64,000 bases of DNA, taken from NCBI GenBank assembly GCA_030323305.1, contig CP106741.1, positions 873,001 to 937,000 on the forward strand, in the 5' to 3' direction. Each line of letters starts with the position of its first letter. Position 1 is the first letter of the stretch. The translations under genes were made by a program, and so were the position numbers. This document shows positions 25,592-35,990 of this stretch, in pieces. The notes below the pieces were generated by a model that had not been told where the DNA came from, ran no database searches, and saw nothing but the letters and a program-made list of their open reading frames with translations. This DNA is from Paenibacillus sp. CC-CFT747 (lineage in GTDB: Bacteria; Bacillota; Bacilli; Paenibacillales; NBRC-103111).

Positions 25592-26508
25592 ATGAAAAGA
25601 AAAACAGCCATTGCCGGAGCCGCATTCGGACTGGGAGCGGTTATGCTGTTCGCCAGCGGGTATTCCGCCATGGCGGACACATCCGGCTACGATGTCTACA
25701 AGACGGCCGCGAAGAACCTGAAGACCCAGACGAGTCTCACCATCCACGCGGAGTGGTCCGTCTCGGACAACGGCAAGCCGCTTGTGACCGGTACCGCGGA
25801 CGCGAAGGTAAACAAGGATGACCAGACCGGCAGCATGAAGGCGACCGTCGGTGACGGATCCCTCTCCAAGACCGTCCAGGCGTTCCGCCAAGACGGCAAG
25901 GTGATCGTGCAGACCGGTGACTCCGACGTCTACCGTGTGCTCGAGCAAGGGGACTCCCGCTGGCAGCGCCAAGGTGCTCATGCCGGGCCTCCCCCGCGGC
26001 GGAACCGGTCCTTGATGCGCTGATGGGCCATGTGCGGGAACTCGCGACCGTCGAGAACGCGGCCGACGGCAGCAAGCAGGCCGCCTTGCATCTGGAAGGC
26101 CGCCAGGTGCCCGCGCTCGTGAATGCGATCGGATCGATGCTCGTCGCTCATGCCTCCGGCGATGGGGCCGGCTGGCACGGGAAGATGGCGTCCGATGATC
26201 CTGCCGGCCTGCCGTGGGGCGGCCAGCCGATGGATCTCTCCGCCGCGCTCCCTAAGCTGAAGGATAAGATCAAGGTCGAGACTGTCGCGCTGGATGCCGG
26301 CATCAGCCCAACCGACATGCTCACCAGCCAGAAGGCGGAAATCCACGTGACCGGTAACGACGAGGAAGGCAAGCCGCATGAGCTCGTTCTCCGGGTAGCA
26401 GCGGATTTCTCCGATCTGAGCACCACGACGCCCGACCGGGTGGACCTGACCGGCAAAACGGTCGAAGAGATCAAGAAAGAAGACCGCAAATGGGGCTGGA
26501 AGCATTAA
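25592..26508 (+). CDS. Secreted protein of unknown function (one frame break)
   Basis: 305 residues when restored. Signal peptide MKRKTAIAGAAFGLGAVMLF with likely cleavage after YSAMA; then a mature domain starting SGYDVYKTAAKNLKTQTSLTIHAEW, reminiscent of LolA/RseB-like proteins that read out envelope state. The second half (VLDALMGHVRELATVEN onward) ends in a charged tail (EEIKKEDRKWGWKH). The break at about 25993 (CCCCC) is repaired by one base. RBS GGAGG lies upstream of ATG 25592. It precedes an ABC exporter and a two-component system on the same strand and might be their substrate or sensor; that is inference. Confidence 0.6.
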
Positions 26509-26716
26509 AGCTTCCATGAGCCGGCTTGGCGAAAAAGGCGGAAGGAACCGGTGTGTTCTAAGAAACCAGCCATAAGCCCCGCCCTCAAGAAGAAGCGGAT
26601 GCGTCCGGCCGAGCCCCCTCTGCAGGCTCTAGAGCCCCAGAATGATCAGGCCGGCTAGACCGTCCGCTTCTCCCTTAGTCCGGCCGGGTACAGCAGACAG
26701 CAAAAGGAGAGAAACC

Positions 26717-27454
26717 ATGAGTGCTATATTGGAAGTAAACCACCTGACGAAGCGGTATCGGAACGGACGGGGCGTGGAAGACGTGTCCTTTGAAGTGGCC
26801 GAAGGCGAGGTTTTCGGCTTGGTCGGCGCCAACGGAGCAGGCAAAACCACCCTGCTCAAGCTGCTAACGGGCCTGCTGCGGCCGGACCGCGGCACGGTGC
26901 GGATCGACGGACACGACACCGCCGAACGGTTCGAGCAGGCGATGGAGCGCGTGGGCTGCCTGATCGAGACGGCCGATGCCTGCGGGCATCTGACGGCGTA
27001 CGATCATCTGAAGCTCGCGGCCCGCTTCTATCCCTCCCTGCCCGCCTCCCGGATCGGGGAGGCGCTCGAGCAAGCGGGGCTCGCCGCCTGCGCCAAGGAA
27101 CGGGTCGCCGGCTTCTCCCTCGGCATGAAGCAGCGGCTCGGTCTTGCGCTGGCCCTGCTCGCCAAGCCCAAGCTCGTCCTCCTGGATGAGCCCTCGAACG
27201 GCCTCGATGTCCAGGGGATGATCGACCTGCGCCAGACCGTGCTCCGGCTCGCCCGGGAAGAAGGGACGGCCTTCCTTGTGTCGAGCCATCTCATCCATGA
27301 CCTGAGCCTCATGGTGACCCGGACCGGCATTATGGAGGAAGGGCGGCTCATCGGGATGGCCGATCCCCGCCGTCTTGAAGAACAGGGAACCACGCTGGAA
27401 GCCTATGCCGTTTCCCAAATCCAGTCATGGAAGGAGGAGGCCCGCTATGCATAA
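26717..27454 (+). CDS. ABC transporter ATP-binding protein
   Basis: 245 residues from ATG 26717 (AAAAGGAGAG). Walker A GANGAGKTTLLKLL, a Q-loop region, signature FSLGMKQRLGLALALLAKPK, Walker B LVLLDEPSNGLD and H-loop VSSHLIHD are all present. The CcmA/BcrA-type layout with an ABC-2 permease directly after (overlapping 27447) suggests a drug or peptide exporter. Frame intact. The gap 26509-26716 has no further gene. Confidence 0.92.
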   Translation: MSAILEVNHLTKRYRNGRGVEDVSFEVAEGEVFGLVGANGAGKTTLLKLLTGLLRPDRGTVRIDGHDTAERFEQAMERVGCLIETADACGHLTAYDHLKLAARFYPSLPASRIGEALEQAGLAACAKERVAGFSLGMKQRLGLALALLAKPKLVLLDEPSNGLDVQGMIDLRQTVLRLAREEGTAFLVSSHLIHDLSLMVTRTGIMEEGRLIGMADPRRLEEQGTTLEAYAVSQIQSWKEEARYA

Positions 27455-28114
27455 GCTGTACGCCGCGGCTCAGAACGAATGGGAGAAGCTGTGGAAGCGG
27501 AGGAGAACGAAGGCTCACCTGCTCCTCTCCCTGCTCCTTCCCCCAGTCATCGGGCTCTGCTTCAGCTGGCTGAACGGCCGGACCGGCCTGCCCTTCGGGC
27601 TCTCGGGAAATCTTCCCCTCACCGTGCTGTCGCTGTTCACGTTCCTGCTCCGCCCCATTACGCGCAGCAAGGCCTTCGGCGCGAAGGTACTCGCCCTCGC
27701 CGCCTGCCTGACCCTGCACCTAGCGGCGCTGTTGGCCTCGTCCGTGCTTTCGGCGCTGGCCATGCCGGGCTTGGAGATGGCGGGAGGCTGGGTGGACAGC
27801 CTGACGGCATACACCGCCTCCTGGCTGCCGATGCTGGCCGTTGTCCTGCTGGCCGTCCTGCTCTCCCAGCTATTTCAGAGCGGCACGGCCGTGATGACGG
27901 GCTTCGTTTTGCTGTACGCGGCCTTCCGTACGGCTCCACTTTTTACCCCTCGCTGTCCGCCTGGTCCGTCTTCTCGTATGCCAATGGAGCCGCCCTTCTC
28001 AGGGGGAACGGCTGGTCAACGGAAACTTTCGCCGGGGCGCTCGTCGTACCGCTTTCGTATTGTATAATGGCTTATACGGCGGGAATGGTGAGGTTCGAAC
28101 GAAACCCGCTTTAA
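27447..28114 (+). CDS. ABC-2 type permease, short (one frame break, possible internal deletion)
   Basis: 222 residues when restored; polytopic partner of the ATPase, overlapping it by eight bases. The N-terminus MHKLYAAAQNEWEKLWKRRRT is typical of ABC-2 permeases. LSLFTFLLRPITRSKAFGAKVLAL is odd: family members normally have some 25 residues (…FMAAADxFAGExxxRTLKLTL) before RPxTRSK, so an in-frame deletion seems to join FLL to RPITRSK. The break at about 27932 is repaired by one base (FRTGSTFYPSLSAW). Whether a transporter lacking that stretch works is unclear. Confidence 0.75.
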
Positions 28115-28126
28115 GGAGCTGTCTTC

Positions 28127-29584
28127 ATGTCCATCAAGGTAAAGCTGCTGCTGTCCTATATCCTCATGACCTTTCTTCCGGTTGTGCTTTTTGCGCTGAT
28201 TACCACCGGCCTTTCCCTGACTTTTTATGGGGACAAGGAGAACGGAGGAACCACGCCCTTCTGGGAACAAACGAACGAACGGAACGACTGGGTCGCGGGG
28301 GTGAGAACCTTGGCCAAGGCCGACCCCGAACGATTCACCGACAGCGCCTTTCTAAACCGGATGGACCAGCTCCTAAGCCCGCTTCAGATCGGACTCGTGG
28401 TGGTGAAGAACGACCGGATGGTCTATTCTTCTCCTTCCGTAGACCGGCCCGGGCTTGAGGAGGAGCTTCGCCGCCTGGAACCCGACGAACCGATGCGCAA
28501 ATGGAAGCCGAATGCCGCCGGACGTTATGCCGCGGAACGCCACTCGCTATCCTTCCCGAACGGCGGGAAGGGGGACGTCTACATCCTCACCGACTGGAGC
28601 TCGTTCTTTCAAGGCATGCGCCAATTCTTCCCGCTGCTGCTGCTTACTCTTCTGGTGGTCATCGGCCTGACGAACGGCCTGGTCACCTTTCTCGTTTCGC
28701 GCAACCTGATCCGGCCCCTCTACCGGCTGAAAAACGCCGCAGAGCAGATCAAGGAAGGGAACTTGAACCATGAGATCCGCCTTAACCGCAAGGACGAAAT
28801 CGGGCGTCTCGGGGAAGCGTTGGAGGAAATGCGCAGCCGGCTTAACGAATCCATCCGTCTTCAGCTTCAGTACGAGGAGAACCGCAAGGAGCTCATCTCG
28901 AACATCTCGCATGACCTGAAGACTCCCATCACCGGAATCCAAGCATGCGTGGACGGCATACGCGACGGAATCGCAGACACCTCGGCCAAGCGTGATAAAT
29001 ATATCGGTATGATCGCCCGCAAAACGGAGGAAATGGACCGCCTCATCGACGAGCTGTTCCTCTTCTCCAAGCTCGATCTGAAGCGGCTGCCTTTCCATCC
29101 GGAGCCGCTCGATCTTAACGCCTACCTGCAGGATTATACGGCCGAGCTGGGTCTGGATCCCCGGCTGGTGGGCGTTAAGGTCACCTACACGTCTTCCCGT
29201 CCCGGTCCCGTGACCGTGCTCGCCGACCGGGAAAAGCTGGAGCGGGTGCTGATGAACATCATCGGCAACAGCTTGAACTATATGGATAAGCCGAATAAGG
29301 AAATCCGGGTGCGGCTGCAGGACGGACCCGAGGAGGCCGTCGTCTCCCTGGAGGACAACGGGCCGGGCATTGCGGAATCGGCGCTTCCCCATATTTTCGA
29401 CCGGTTTTATCGGGCCGATCCTTCCCGGAATACGGCCGCCGGAGGCAGCGGTCTGGGGCTCGCCATCGTCAAGCAGATGATAGAGGGACAGGGAGGAGCC
29501 GTGGGAGCCGAAAGCCGATTAGGGCAGGGCACCCGCCTCTTCTTCACGCTGCCCAAGCCGAATCAGGAGGGAAAACGGTCATGA
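28127..29584 (+). CDS. Sensor histidine kinase
   Basis: 485 residues, intact, ATG 28127 after AAGGAG. TM1 at about residues 7-30, an extracytoplasmic sensor of about 130 residues, TM2 at about 165-190, HAMP (SRNLIRPLYRLKNAAEQIKEGNLNHEI), then HisKA with the phospho-accepting His in NISHDLKTPITGI. The ATPase domain has N-box IIGNSLNY, G1 EDNGPGIAE, F-box IFDRFYRAD and G2 GGSGLGLAIVK. It signals to the response regulator whose ATG overlaps its stop (ATGA at 29581). The neighbouring exporter suggests envelope-stress or peptide sensing. Confidence 0.94.
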   Translation: MSIKVKLLLSYILMTFLPVVLFALITTGLSLTFYGDKENGGTTPFWEQTNERNDWVAGVRTLAKADPERFTDSAFLNRMDQLLSPLQIGLVVVKNDRMVYSSPSVDRPGLEEELRRLEPDEPMRKWKPNAAGRYAAERHSLSFPNGGKGDVYILTDWSSFFQGMRQFFPLLLLTLLVVIGLTNGLVTFLVSRNLIRPLYRLKNAAEQIKEGNLNHEIRLNRKDEIGRLGEALEEMRSRLNESIRLQLQYEENRKELISNISHDLKTPITGIQACVDGIRDGIADTSAKRDKYIGMIARKTEEMDRLIDELFLFSKLDLKRLPFHPEPLDLNAYLQDYTAELGLDPRLVGVKVTYTSSRPGPVTVLADREKLERVLMNIIGNSLNYMDKPNKEIRVRLQDGPEEAVVSLEDNGPGIAESALPHIFDRFYRADPSRNTAAGGSGLGLAIVKQMIEGQGGAVGAESRLGQGTRLFFTLPKPNQEGKRS

Positions 29585-30272
29585 AGCGGATTCTGATGAT
29601 AGAGGATGAACAGGTGATTGCCGAGGTCGTCCAGGACTACTTGGAGGCAAGCGGGTATGCGGTGGATAGAGCGGATCAGGGAGACACGGGGCTGGAGCTG
29701 GCCAAAAAGGCGGCTACGATCTCCTTCTGCTCGACCTTATGCTGCCTCACACGGACGGCTTCGAGATCTGCCGCCGGGTGCGGGAGACGAGCAACGTCCC
29801 GATCCTGATGATGTCCGCCCGCAAGGAGGACATTGACAAAATCCGGGGGCTCGGGCTCGGAGCCGACGATTATGTAACCAAGCCGTTCAGCGTGGCGGAG
29901 CTGGTGGCCCGCGTGAAGGCCCATCTGGCCCGCTATGACCGGCTGGTGGCCGATCAGCCCGCGCATCCCCGGGACGAGCTGCGCCTAAAGGGCCTCCTCC
30001 TCGACAAGCAGGCGCGCAAGGTGTTCGTGAATGGCAAGGAAACGGCCCTGACGTCGAAGGAATACGACCTGCTGCTGTTCCTCGCCTCCCACCCCAACCG
30101 CGTCTTCACCAAGGATGAGCTGTTCGAGCGGATCTGGGGCTGGGACGCGTCCGGGGACAACGCCACGGTCACGGTCCATATCAGCAAGCTGAGGGACAAA
30201 ATCGAGGCCGACCCGTCGAAGCCCCAGTACATCGAGACGGTCTGGGGCGTCGGGTACCGGTTCCAGGTGTAA
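29581..30272 (+). CDS. OmpR/PhoB family response regulator (one frame break)
   Basis: 230 residues when restored. Receiver domain: acidic pair in RILMIEDEQVIAEVVQDYL, phospho-acceptor Asp in LLDLMLPHTDGFE, Thr/Ser in ILMMSARKED and Lys in DDYVTKPFSVAEL. C-terminal winged helix: LTSKEYDLLLFLASHPNRVFTKDELFERIWG and NATVTVHISKLRDKIE. The break at about 29706 (AAAAA) is repaired by one base (AKKGGYDLLLLDLM). Translationally coupled to the kinase. Confidence 0.93.
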
Positions 30273-30475
30273 CACGTGCCAGGAGCTGCTTTACTGGCTG
30301 ATGACTGGAAGGATCCGGTGCTAGGTGCCTGCTTGCGTGTGCGAACGGACCCCTCCTGTCCGTCTGAAAGAGAGAGAGCCCTCCCTGATGGCGGGCCCCC
30401 TATTAGAAATAAGAAAAAGAAGGCGCGTTTTGTGATCGCGCCTTCTTGATATGGACACCCACTCACCGCAAGCAT
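30273..30475. terminator. Bidirectional terminator between convergent genes
   Basis: AAGAAGGCGCG (30417-30427) pairs perfectly with CGCGCCTTCTT (30437-30447). It lies between the response regulator (plus) and the DUF6528 gene (minus). Nothing else is evident in this 200-base gap. Confidence 0.8.
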
Positions 30476-32484
30476 TCAGTGCACTTCGACCTCTGAGAAT
30501 TGCATCAAATAGTCCGTAGAGCCGACCTTCCTTAGATTCGTGGCATAAATTCTCACTTTGCTTGTCGTATCCGAGTAGCCCCAGGAAAAAGACTGCCCAT
30601 CATTGCCGGGCTGGGGATATCCGGTCTGAGTTACCCGATCCACCCATGAGGTTCCATTCCATATTTGGAGTTTGAAGTCGATCGGGAAGCCTGCTCCAAC
30701 ATTTCCGCTATCGTTTCTTGGAAATAGATCGATGCTCGATATGGTCTTCGGAGTAGCGAAGTCGACGACCAGCCACTCGGTATGATTCGTTGTCACACCC
30801 GTCGCACTAGAGTATCCCAGCGCGCCATTTGCCGAGTTCCGTTCTCCATCTGTAACATACGCCTTCCCCCAACCCCAATAGGTACTTTCATTCGAACTGG
30901 AGGCGGTAACCGTCGATGCGGCCGCAAGATTATTTCCATCCGTCAAACTGTTATGAAGCACCTTTACTTCGGCGAATTGCATCAGATAATCGGTTCCGCC
31001 TACCTTCCTTAGATTCGTCGCATAGATTCTGATTTTGTTTGTTCTGTCCTTAAATCCCCAGGAGAATGTCTGCGGAGCATTCCCGGGAAGCGGGTAATTC
31101 GTTACCGACACCCGATCCACCCATGAGCCGTTCCAGACTTGAATTTTGAAATCGATCGGGAAGCCGGCGCCTACGTTCCCGCTGTCATTCCTCGGATAAA
31201 GGACAACGCTGGAGAACGTTTGCCGTTCCGGGAGATCGATTTCCAGCCACTCGGTATGATTGGTCGTCACGCCGATTTGGCTGGTGTAGCCCATCGCTCC
31301 GGTAACCGTATCGGTGATTCCATCCGTAGCGTATTGTTTCCCCCACCCCCAGTAAGTGCTTACATGTTCACTCGATGCCGAAACCGGAGAATCCAAAGCC
31401 AAATTATCTTCTGGTTGACCCGTCGTCCCATAATAGTCGGGGTTCCAGAAACGAGCTTTGTAGGTGGCGGCCGCGGTCACCGTTCTTGAGCCCACGTGTG
31501 ATCCATTGACGGAACTAAACAAGTCCACCGTATCCGTACACCATGCGTTGATAGTGCAAGCACCTGCCGGGGATTTGTTAACATCCGGCCGGGTTTCGAA
31601 AATTTCACCGGTAGGCAGACTTCCGGCTGACCTGACCTCATTTTGTTGGACGTCCCCGGAAGGCTTGGAAATACTTTTCGTTGGTTTATCGTATAGATAA
31701 ACCCCGTCGCTTGTCGTCAGTAACAATTTATTCTTGTCATTATAATAAGGCTGGAGATCATGGGCCCACCTGGAAGGCGCAAGATCCTTGCGGTATGCCA
31801 GATCTTCGGTGAGCGTAGGATTAGCATCCGTTCCCCCTACAATCAATGCGGTCAATATATGCGCTCCTGTCACGGGATCTTGCCCGTTTACCCAGAGTCG
31901 GTTTCTGTCCGGGTCCCACAAAACGGCATGTGCGAAGTTGATATCGTACTGCGCATAGGTCGAGTTACTCGAGCCTTGCGAAGACGCATACACCCTAACC
32001 CAATTGCCGTTTGATGCAGCAAGGGCTATATTCCCATTAGGCAATAGCTCCGCCTCGTGCAGGTTGCCGGAGATGACATTCGCCCATTTCTTTACGCCCC
32101 TGGAAAGGAAACAATGGCGGCAAACGATGTATCCGTTACGACTACCCATTGCCCTCCCCATACGCTGCTATTCCGCAACTTCATGCCGGAACCACCATTC
32201 CATGCGTTGATTTCAGATGTAGTGAATCCAAGAGCGGTTGACGGGGCAAATTCCCATTTGATTGCACTATCGCTATTCCAATCGGTGACGGCTACATCGT
32301 AAACATGCATTTTTCTGGTTGTACTATCGGTCGTGCCGACCCATGTCCCCGAAGCCGCGTCAACCGGATTCGCCTGAAAGAGAAGAGCGCACACCATCAC
32401 CATTATCATCATCAAACAATAAAACCGCTTCGCCCCTGCATGAAGTACGTAGTGACCCTTGCTCAGATCGGTCCGCATCATCAT
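30476..32484 (-). CDS. Secreted DUF6528 protein with two F5/8-type C (CBM32-like) domains (one frame break)
   Basis: 669 residues when restored. Signal peptide after a basic start (KRFYCLMMIMVMVCALLFQANPVDAA). An N-terminal beta-propeller-like DUF6528 domain of about 280 residues (HVYDVAVTDWNSDSAIKWEF, WGGQWVVVTDTSFAAIV, HEAELLPNGNIALAASNGNWVRVY) is followed by two tandem discoidin/CBM32 domains, each with STYWGWGK, NHTEWL, FPRNDSG or YPRNDSG, and a DYLMQF.EV ending. These domains would bind galactose-type sugars on the outside. The break at about 32098 (CCCC) is repaired by one base. Last gene of the transporter operon. Confidence 0.82.
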
Positions 32485-32522
32485 TCCTCCGTCCTAATCT
32501 TTAGATCGTTGGGTTTCAGAGC

Positions 32523-33436
32523 TTAACTGTAATCCGGCTGCCATACACGCGCTTTATAGATGGCGGCGCCATCTCTGACAAAGATCCCCTCCTCCTGGAA
32601 CTGATGAATCTTGTCGGTGGCCCATTCGTAGAGACAGCCTTTTTCCGGTTTTGTTAACACAACGGGGCCTGAGGGGAAATTTCCGATGCTTTTCACGGCA
32701 CGAAGCTCGGTCGGATCGTTTGCCAATTGAGGCTCCGACCAGGAGGCCGTCGATTTATTGAACTGATACACTCCGTAGTTCGTAGTCACCCACAGTCTGT
32801 CGGTGTCGCCGTAAACCGGGGAGAGATCGTGACCGTACTTCGTCGGCAGATCGCTGCGAAGCTCGATATTCTCTTCCAACACGGGAGCTGAAGGAGTACC
32901 CGAAACGACCAAGGCGGTAAGGATATCATCCCCAACCGTCCATAGTACTTGCCGAGTCGGATCCCACAATACCCCATGAGCTCCGGGCAGCCCGTATTCC
33001 ACATAGCGCGAGGAGTCTTCGCTTTGAGAGGCCGTATATAGTCTCACCCAGCCGCCGTGACTAGCAGCGACGGCAATATTCCCATCCGGCAATAATTCAG
33101 CTGCATGCGGATTGCCGCCAACATGGCAAGCCCATCTGGGCGCTCCCCTTCCGGATAGGATACGATGGCGGCGAGACCGTATGAATCCGTCACCAGCATG
33201 CACAAGTCTCCGGAGTGCGGACTATATCGCAATTTCACGTCGGAGGGAAGACCCCACGCTTGGGAGTCGGTCGCGCTATTCGGATGCCATGACCATTTGA
33301 TGGCCCGAGCATCATTCCAATCCGAGATTTCCGAATCAAGCAGCAGGATTCGTTTGCTTGCTTGATCCGTTACCGCAATGAGGCGCTGCTTTTCGTTGAA
33401 ATCACTGGAGGGCAACAAATTCGATTCCGTCATCAT
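32523..33436 (-). CDS. DUF6528 protein without signal or binding domains (one frame break)
   Basis: 304 residues when restored; paralogue of the propeller part of the downstream gene (IAVTDQASKRILLLDSEISDWNDARAIKWSWHP, LVTDSYGLAAIVSYPEG, NPHAAELLPDGNIAVAASHGGWVRLY). No signal peptide, so cytosolic, unlike its neighbour. The break at about 33146 (CCCC) is repaired by one base and falls at the same point of the fold as in the neighbour; in both the cause is a run of four G after the AAIVS motif. Start codon near 33436. Function unknown. Confidence 0.75.
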
Positions 33437-33445
33437 TAACCCCTC

Positions 33446-34255
33446 TCACACGTCAAGGTTCTTCAGTTCCAGCCAACACGCCGAAACTTGCTCTGCCGTT
33501 TGATTCCGAACTTCGAAAATCATCGGCCCTCGGTAGCCAATCTCCTGAAAGGAACGAAAGACATTCTGCCACTCGATCACCCCGCTGCCCGGCAGCCAAT
33601 GCTTCTCATCGACGCCGTCATGGTCCGAAATATGGGTCGTCACGATCCGTGACCCCAAGTCGCGGATAAAGCTCTCCGGCGATTCCTTAAATAAGTGATT
33701 GACGTCGCAGCAAACGCCTAATGCCGAGTTCCCCTCCAACAAATACCCGATCTCGGCCGATGAATGTCCGAGACAGGTTCTCGGCAAACATTCGATCGCC
33801 ATCGTAAGCCCGAGACGTTTGGCTTGCTCGGTTAATCGGCTTAATGACAGGCGGCATTCTTCCAAGCGTGTTTGCCGTTCCTGCGGCCGTATGGGTTCAT
33901 AGCTCGGATGGAGAACCGTTATCGGAATGGCCCACTCGGATGCAAGCTCCATGACCTGGACGATCTTCCCAATAGCGGTTTCTCTCACATGCGCATCAAG
34001 AGCGGACGGATCCCATTCCACACCGAACGGGATATGCAGCGACCAAACAGAGATTCCCAAGTCCCTAGCCTCTTTTACGATCTGCGCACAAGCAGCTCTT
34101 GTCTTCGAAGCGAAAATATCCAGCTCCCGCCAATTTAATTCCATCCAGGCGATCCCGTTCTCGGCTAGCCGAAGCAAGTCTAACGGCTTCGCCGCATTAT
34201 AGGATAAACCAGGCTGCCAACCTTCAAGACTGTTTTTGTCGGATGCTAAACCCAT
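33446..34255 (-). CDS. Sugar phosphate isomerase/epimerase (xylose isomerase-like TIM barrel)
   Basis: 269 residues from ATG 34255 (GGGGGAGAGG upstream). An AP-endonuclease-2/xylose-isomerase-like barrel with metal-binding positions visible in TMAIECLP (Glu), VCCDVNHLF (Asp, His), TTHISDHDG (His) and MIFEVRN (Glu). It probably isomerises or epimerises a keto-sugar released from the imported glycan, in the cytosol. Ten bases before the DUF6528 gene and co-directional with the transporter genes. Intact. Confidence 0.85.
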   Translation of the reverse strand: MGLASDKNSLEGWQPGLSYNAAKPLDLLRLAENGIAWMELNWRELDIFASKTRAACAQIVKEARDLGISVWSLHIPFGVEWDPSALDAHVRETAIGKIVQVMELASEWAIPITVLHPSYEPIRPQERQTRLEECRLSLSRLTEQAKRLGLTMAIECLPRTCLGHSSAEIGYLLEGNSALGVCCDVNHLFKESPESFIRDLGSRIVTTHISDHDGVDEKHWLPGSGVIEWQNVFRSFQEIGYRGPMIFEVRNQTAEQVSACWLELKNLDV

Positions 34256-34331
34256 TGCCCTCTCCCCCGTATGCAGACTAACCCTCCGCAACAATTTTTA
34301 GTAATCGTCGTGGAGGGATTGCCTGCCCATG

Positions 34332-35943
34332 TTAATTATTCATGCTATTCGCTTCATCAATGACTTCTTGCCCATGGTTTTTATAGAAATAGTCGACCCA
34401 TTTGTCAAACGTTTCGAGCGGCTCGCTTCCCGTGACGATTTTCATTTTGATTTCGTCAAAGTAGGTGATCAAATCCGGCAAATATTGCGAAGCTTTCGGC
34501 CCGGCAATCTTCAAAGCATTCTTAACGCCATATTGAGACTGGACCTTCATGTCGTCAGAGGTGCCCGGTTTGGTTTCATCAGACAGCTTGCCGAATTCGA
34601 TCATATTTTCGTCCGGAAGCATATGGGTGGACGAATAGAGCAGACGATACGAGAAACGGTAATTGTCCGCCTTCGCTTCTTCCGTAGCCTTCGAGGCAGG
34701 CATTTCCGCTAAAAACTTTCCGCCTAATAGTTCGCTGTTGGCGCCAAGCACTCCCATATTCAGAGCGTCTCCCAGCGTACGGTTATAGGTGACCGACGTG
34801 TCCTTTTCCATAAACCAGTTCAACAATTTGGCAAGAGCCGCAGCCTGATCCGGCGTTGTGCCCTTCGTCACCGCGAACAAATTCCCTACATTGTCACCGC
34901 GCGGTACCCCTTGCTCGCCGCGAGGCCCTTTCGGAGGCGCAAGCACGATGAACTGCCCATTCGGATCTGCCTTCTTGATATTGTTGTTGATTCTCCCGCG
35001 CATGGCCGAATCGTAGAACGTTGCGGCGCCGTATTTGCCGCTGGTCAACTTTTCTTCCAGTTTATTGTAGTCAAGCACCAGCGACTCCTTATCATAAACC
35101 CCGCTTGCATACATTTCGCGGAAGTAGGCAAGGGCATCTTTGGCGCCGGGAGCCACGATATCGGGCAGCAGCTTACCGTTCACCCTATGCCAGTTAATAT
35201 TTTTATTCTGCGTATCCAAATTCACTCCGAACGACAAGGCAAGCGTGCTGTCCATGAAAATCAGATTTTTCTGGCTGGCAAATCCAAACGTATCCTTCTT
35301 TCCGTTGCCGTCCGGATCCTGACTCGCAAACGCTTTCATGACGTTCATTAGTTCATCCGTCGTTTGCGGAACCGGCAGCTTCAGCTTATCGAGCCAGTCC
35401 TTGCGAATGTACGTGACCAGCGGATTTTGCAAACTCGACAACGGGGTTGGAATGAGATACTGCTTGCCGAGATACTTGCCGTTCTTCATATCCTCTTCAC
35501 TCAGGTAATTTTTCAAATTAGGCATGTACTTCGTTACGTATTCGTCCACCGGTATGATCATGCCGTTGTTCGCCCAGTTCACCATATCCGTCTTGGTCGC
35601 GAGCACCAGATTCGGGAACTGGCCCGATCCCATCAGCAGCTGCTTCTTTTGCTCGAATTGCGCCGCATCGCGGGGGCAAGAACCCAATTAATTTCAAGCT
35701 CCGGAAAGGCTTTGCTGATGACATCCGTCCATTTGTTCTTATTGGGATCCACGCCGGCCGGCATATCCCACAGTCCGTTAAGGATAGAAACTTTTATCTT
35801 TTGCGCCTTTGCGGGCTCGTTCGCTTTCCCGTCGGTTGCTGTCGGCGAGGAAGCGCCTCCCTCAGGGAAGTTTTCGAGCAAGCCGATGCGAGCACCGCTA
35901 AAGATAACGTCAACAGCAGTGAAGCTGTTCCAAGTTTTCTCAT
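34332..35943 (-). CDS. Extracellular solute-binding lipoprotein, LplA-type (two frame breaks)
   Basis: 537 residues when restored. The start is ATG 35943, because MRKLGTASLLLTLSLAVLASAC is a clear lipoprotein signal with lipobox ASAC in that frame. Breaks at about 35872 (TTTT) and 35674 (GGGGG) are each repaired by one base. The mature protein has the family features TTDELMNVMKAFASQDPDGNGKKDTFGF and a C-terminal YFDEIKMKIVTGSEPL. It captures an oligosaccharide for the LplB/YtcP permeases encoded just upstream. No ATPase gene is present; such systems share MsmX. Confidence 0.9.
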
Positions 35944-35990
35944 TGTGCACCTCTGTTGATTGGTTTGGTTTTAGATTGGTTTGGATACCG

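Noticed and set aside
30476-33436. Programmed frameshifting in the DUF6528 genes
   Set aside because: Dozens of unrelated genes in the window show the same one-base homopolymer loss, so a general error is simpler; no slippery site with downstream pseudoknot was recognised.
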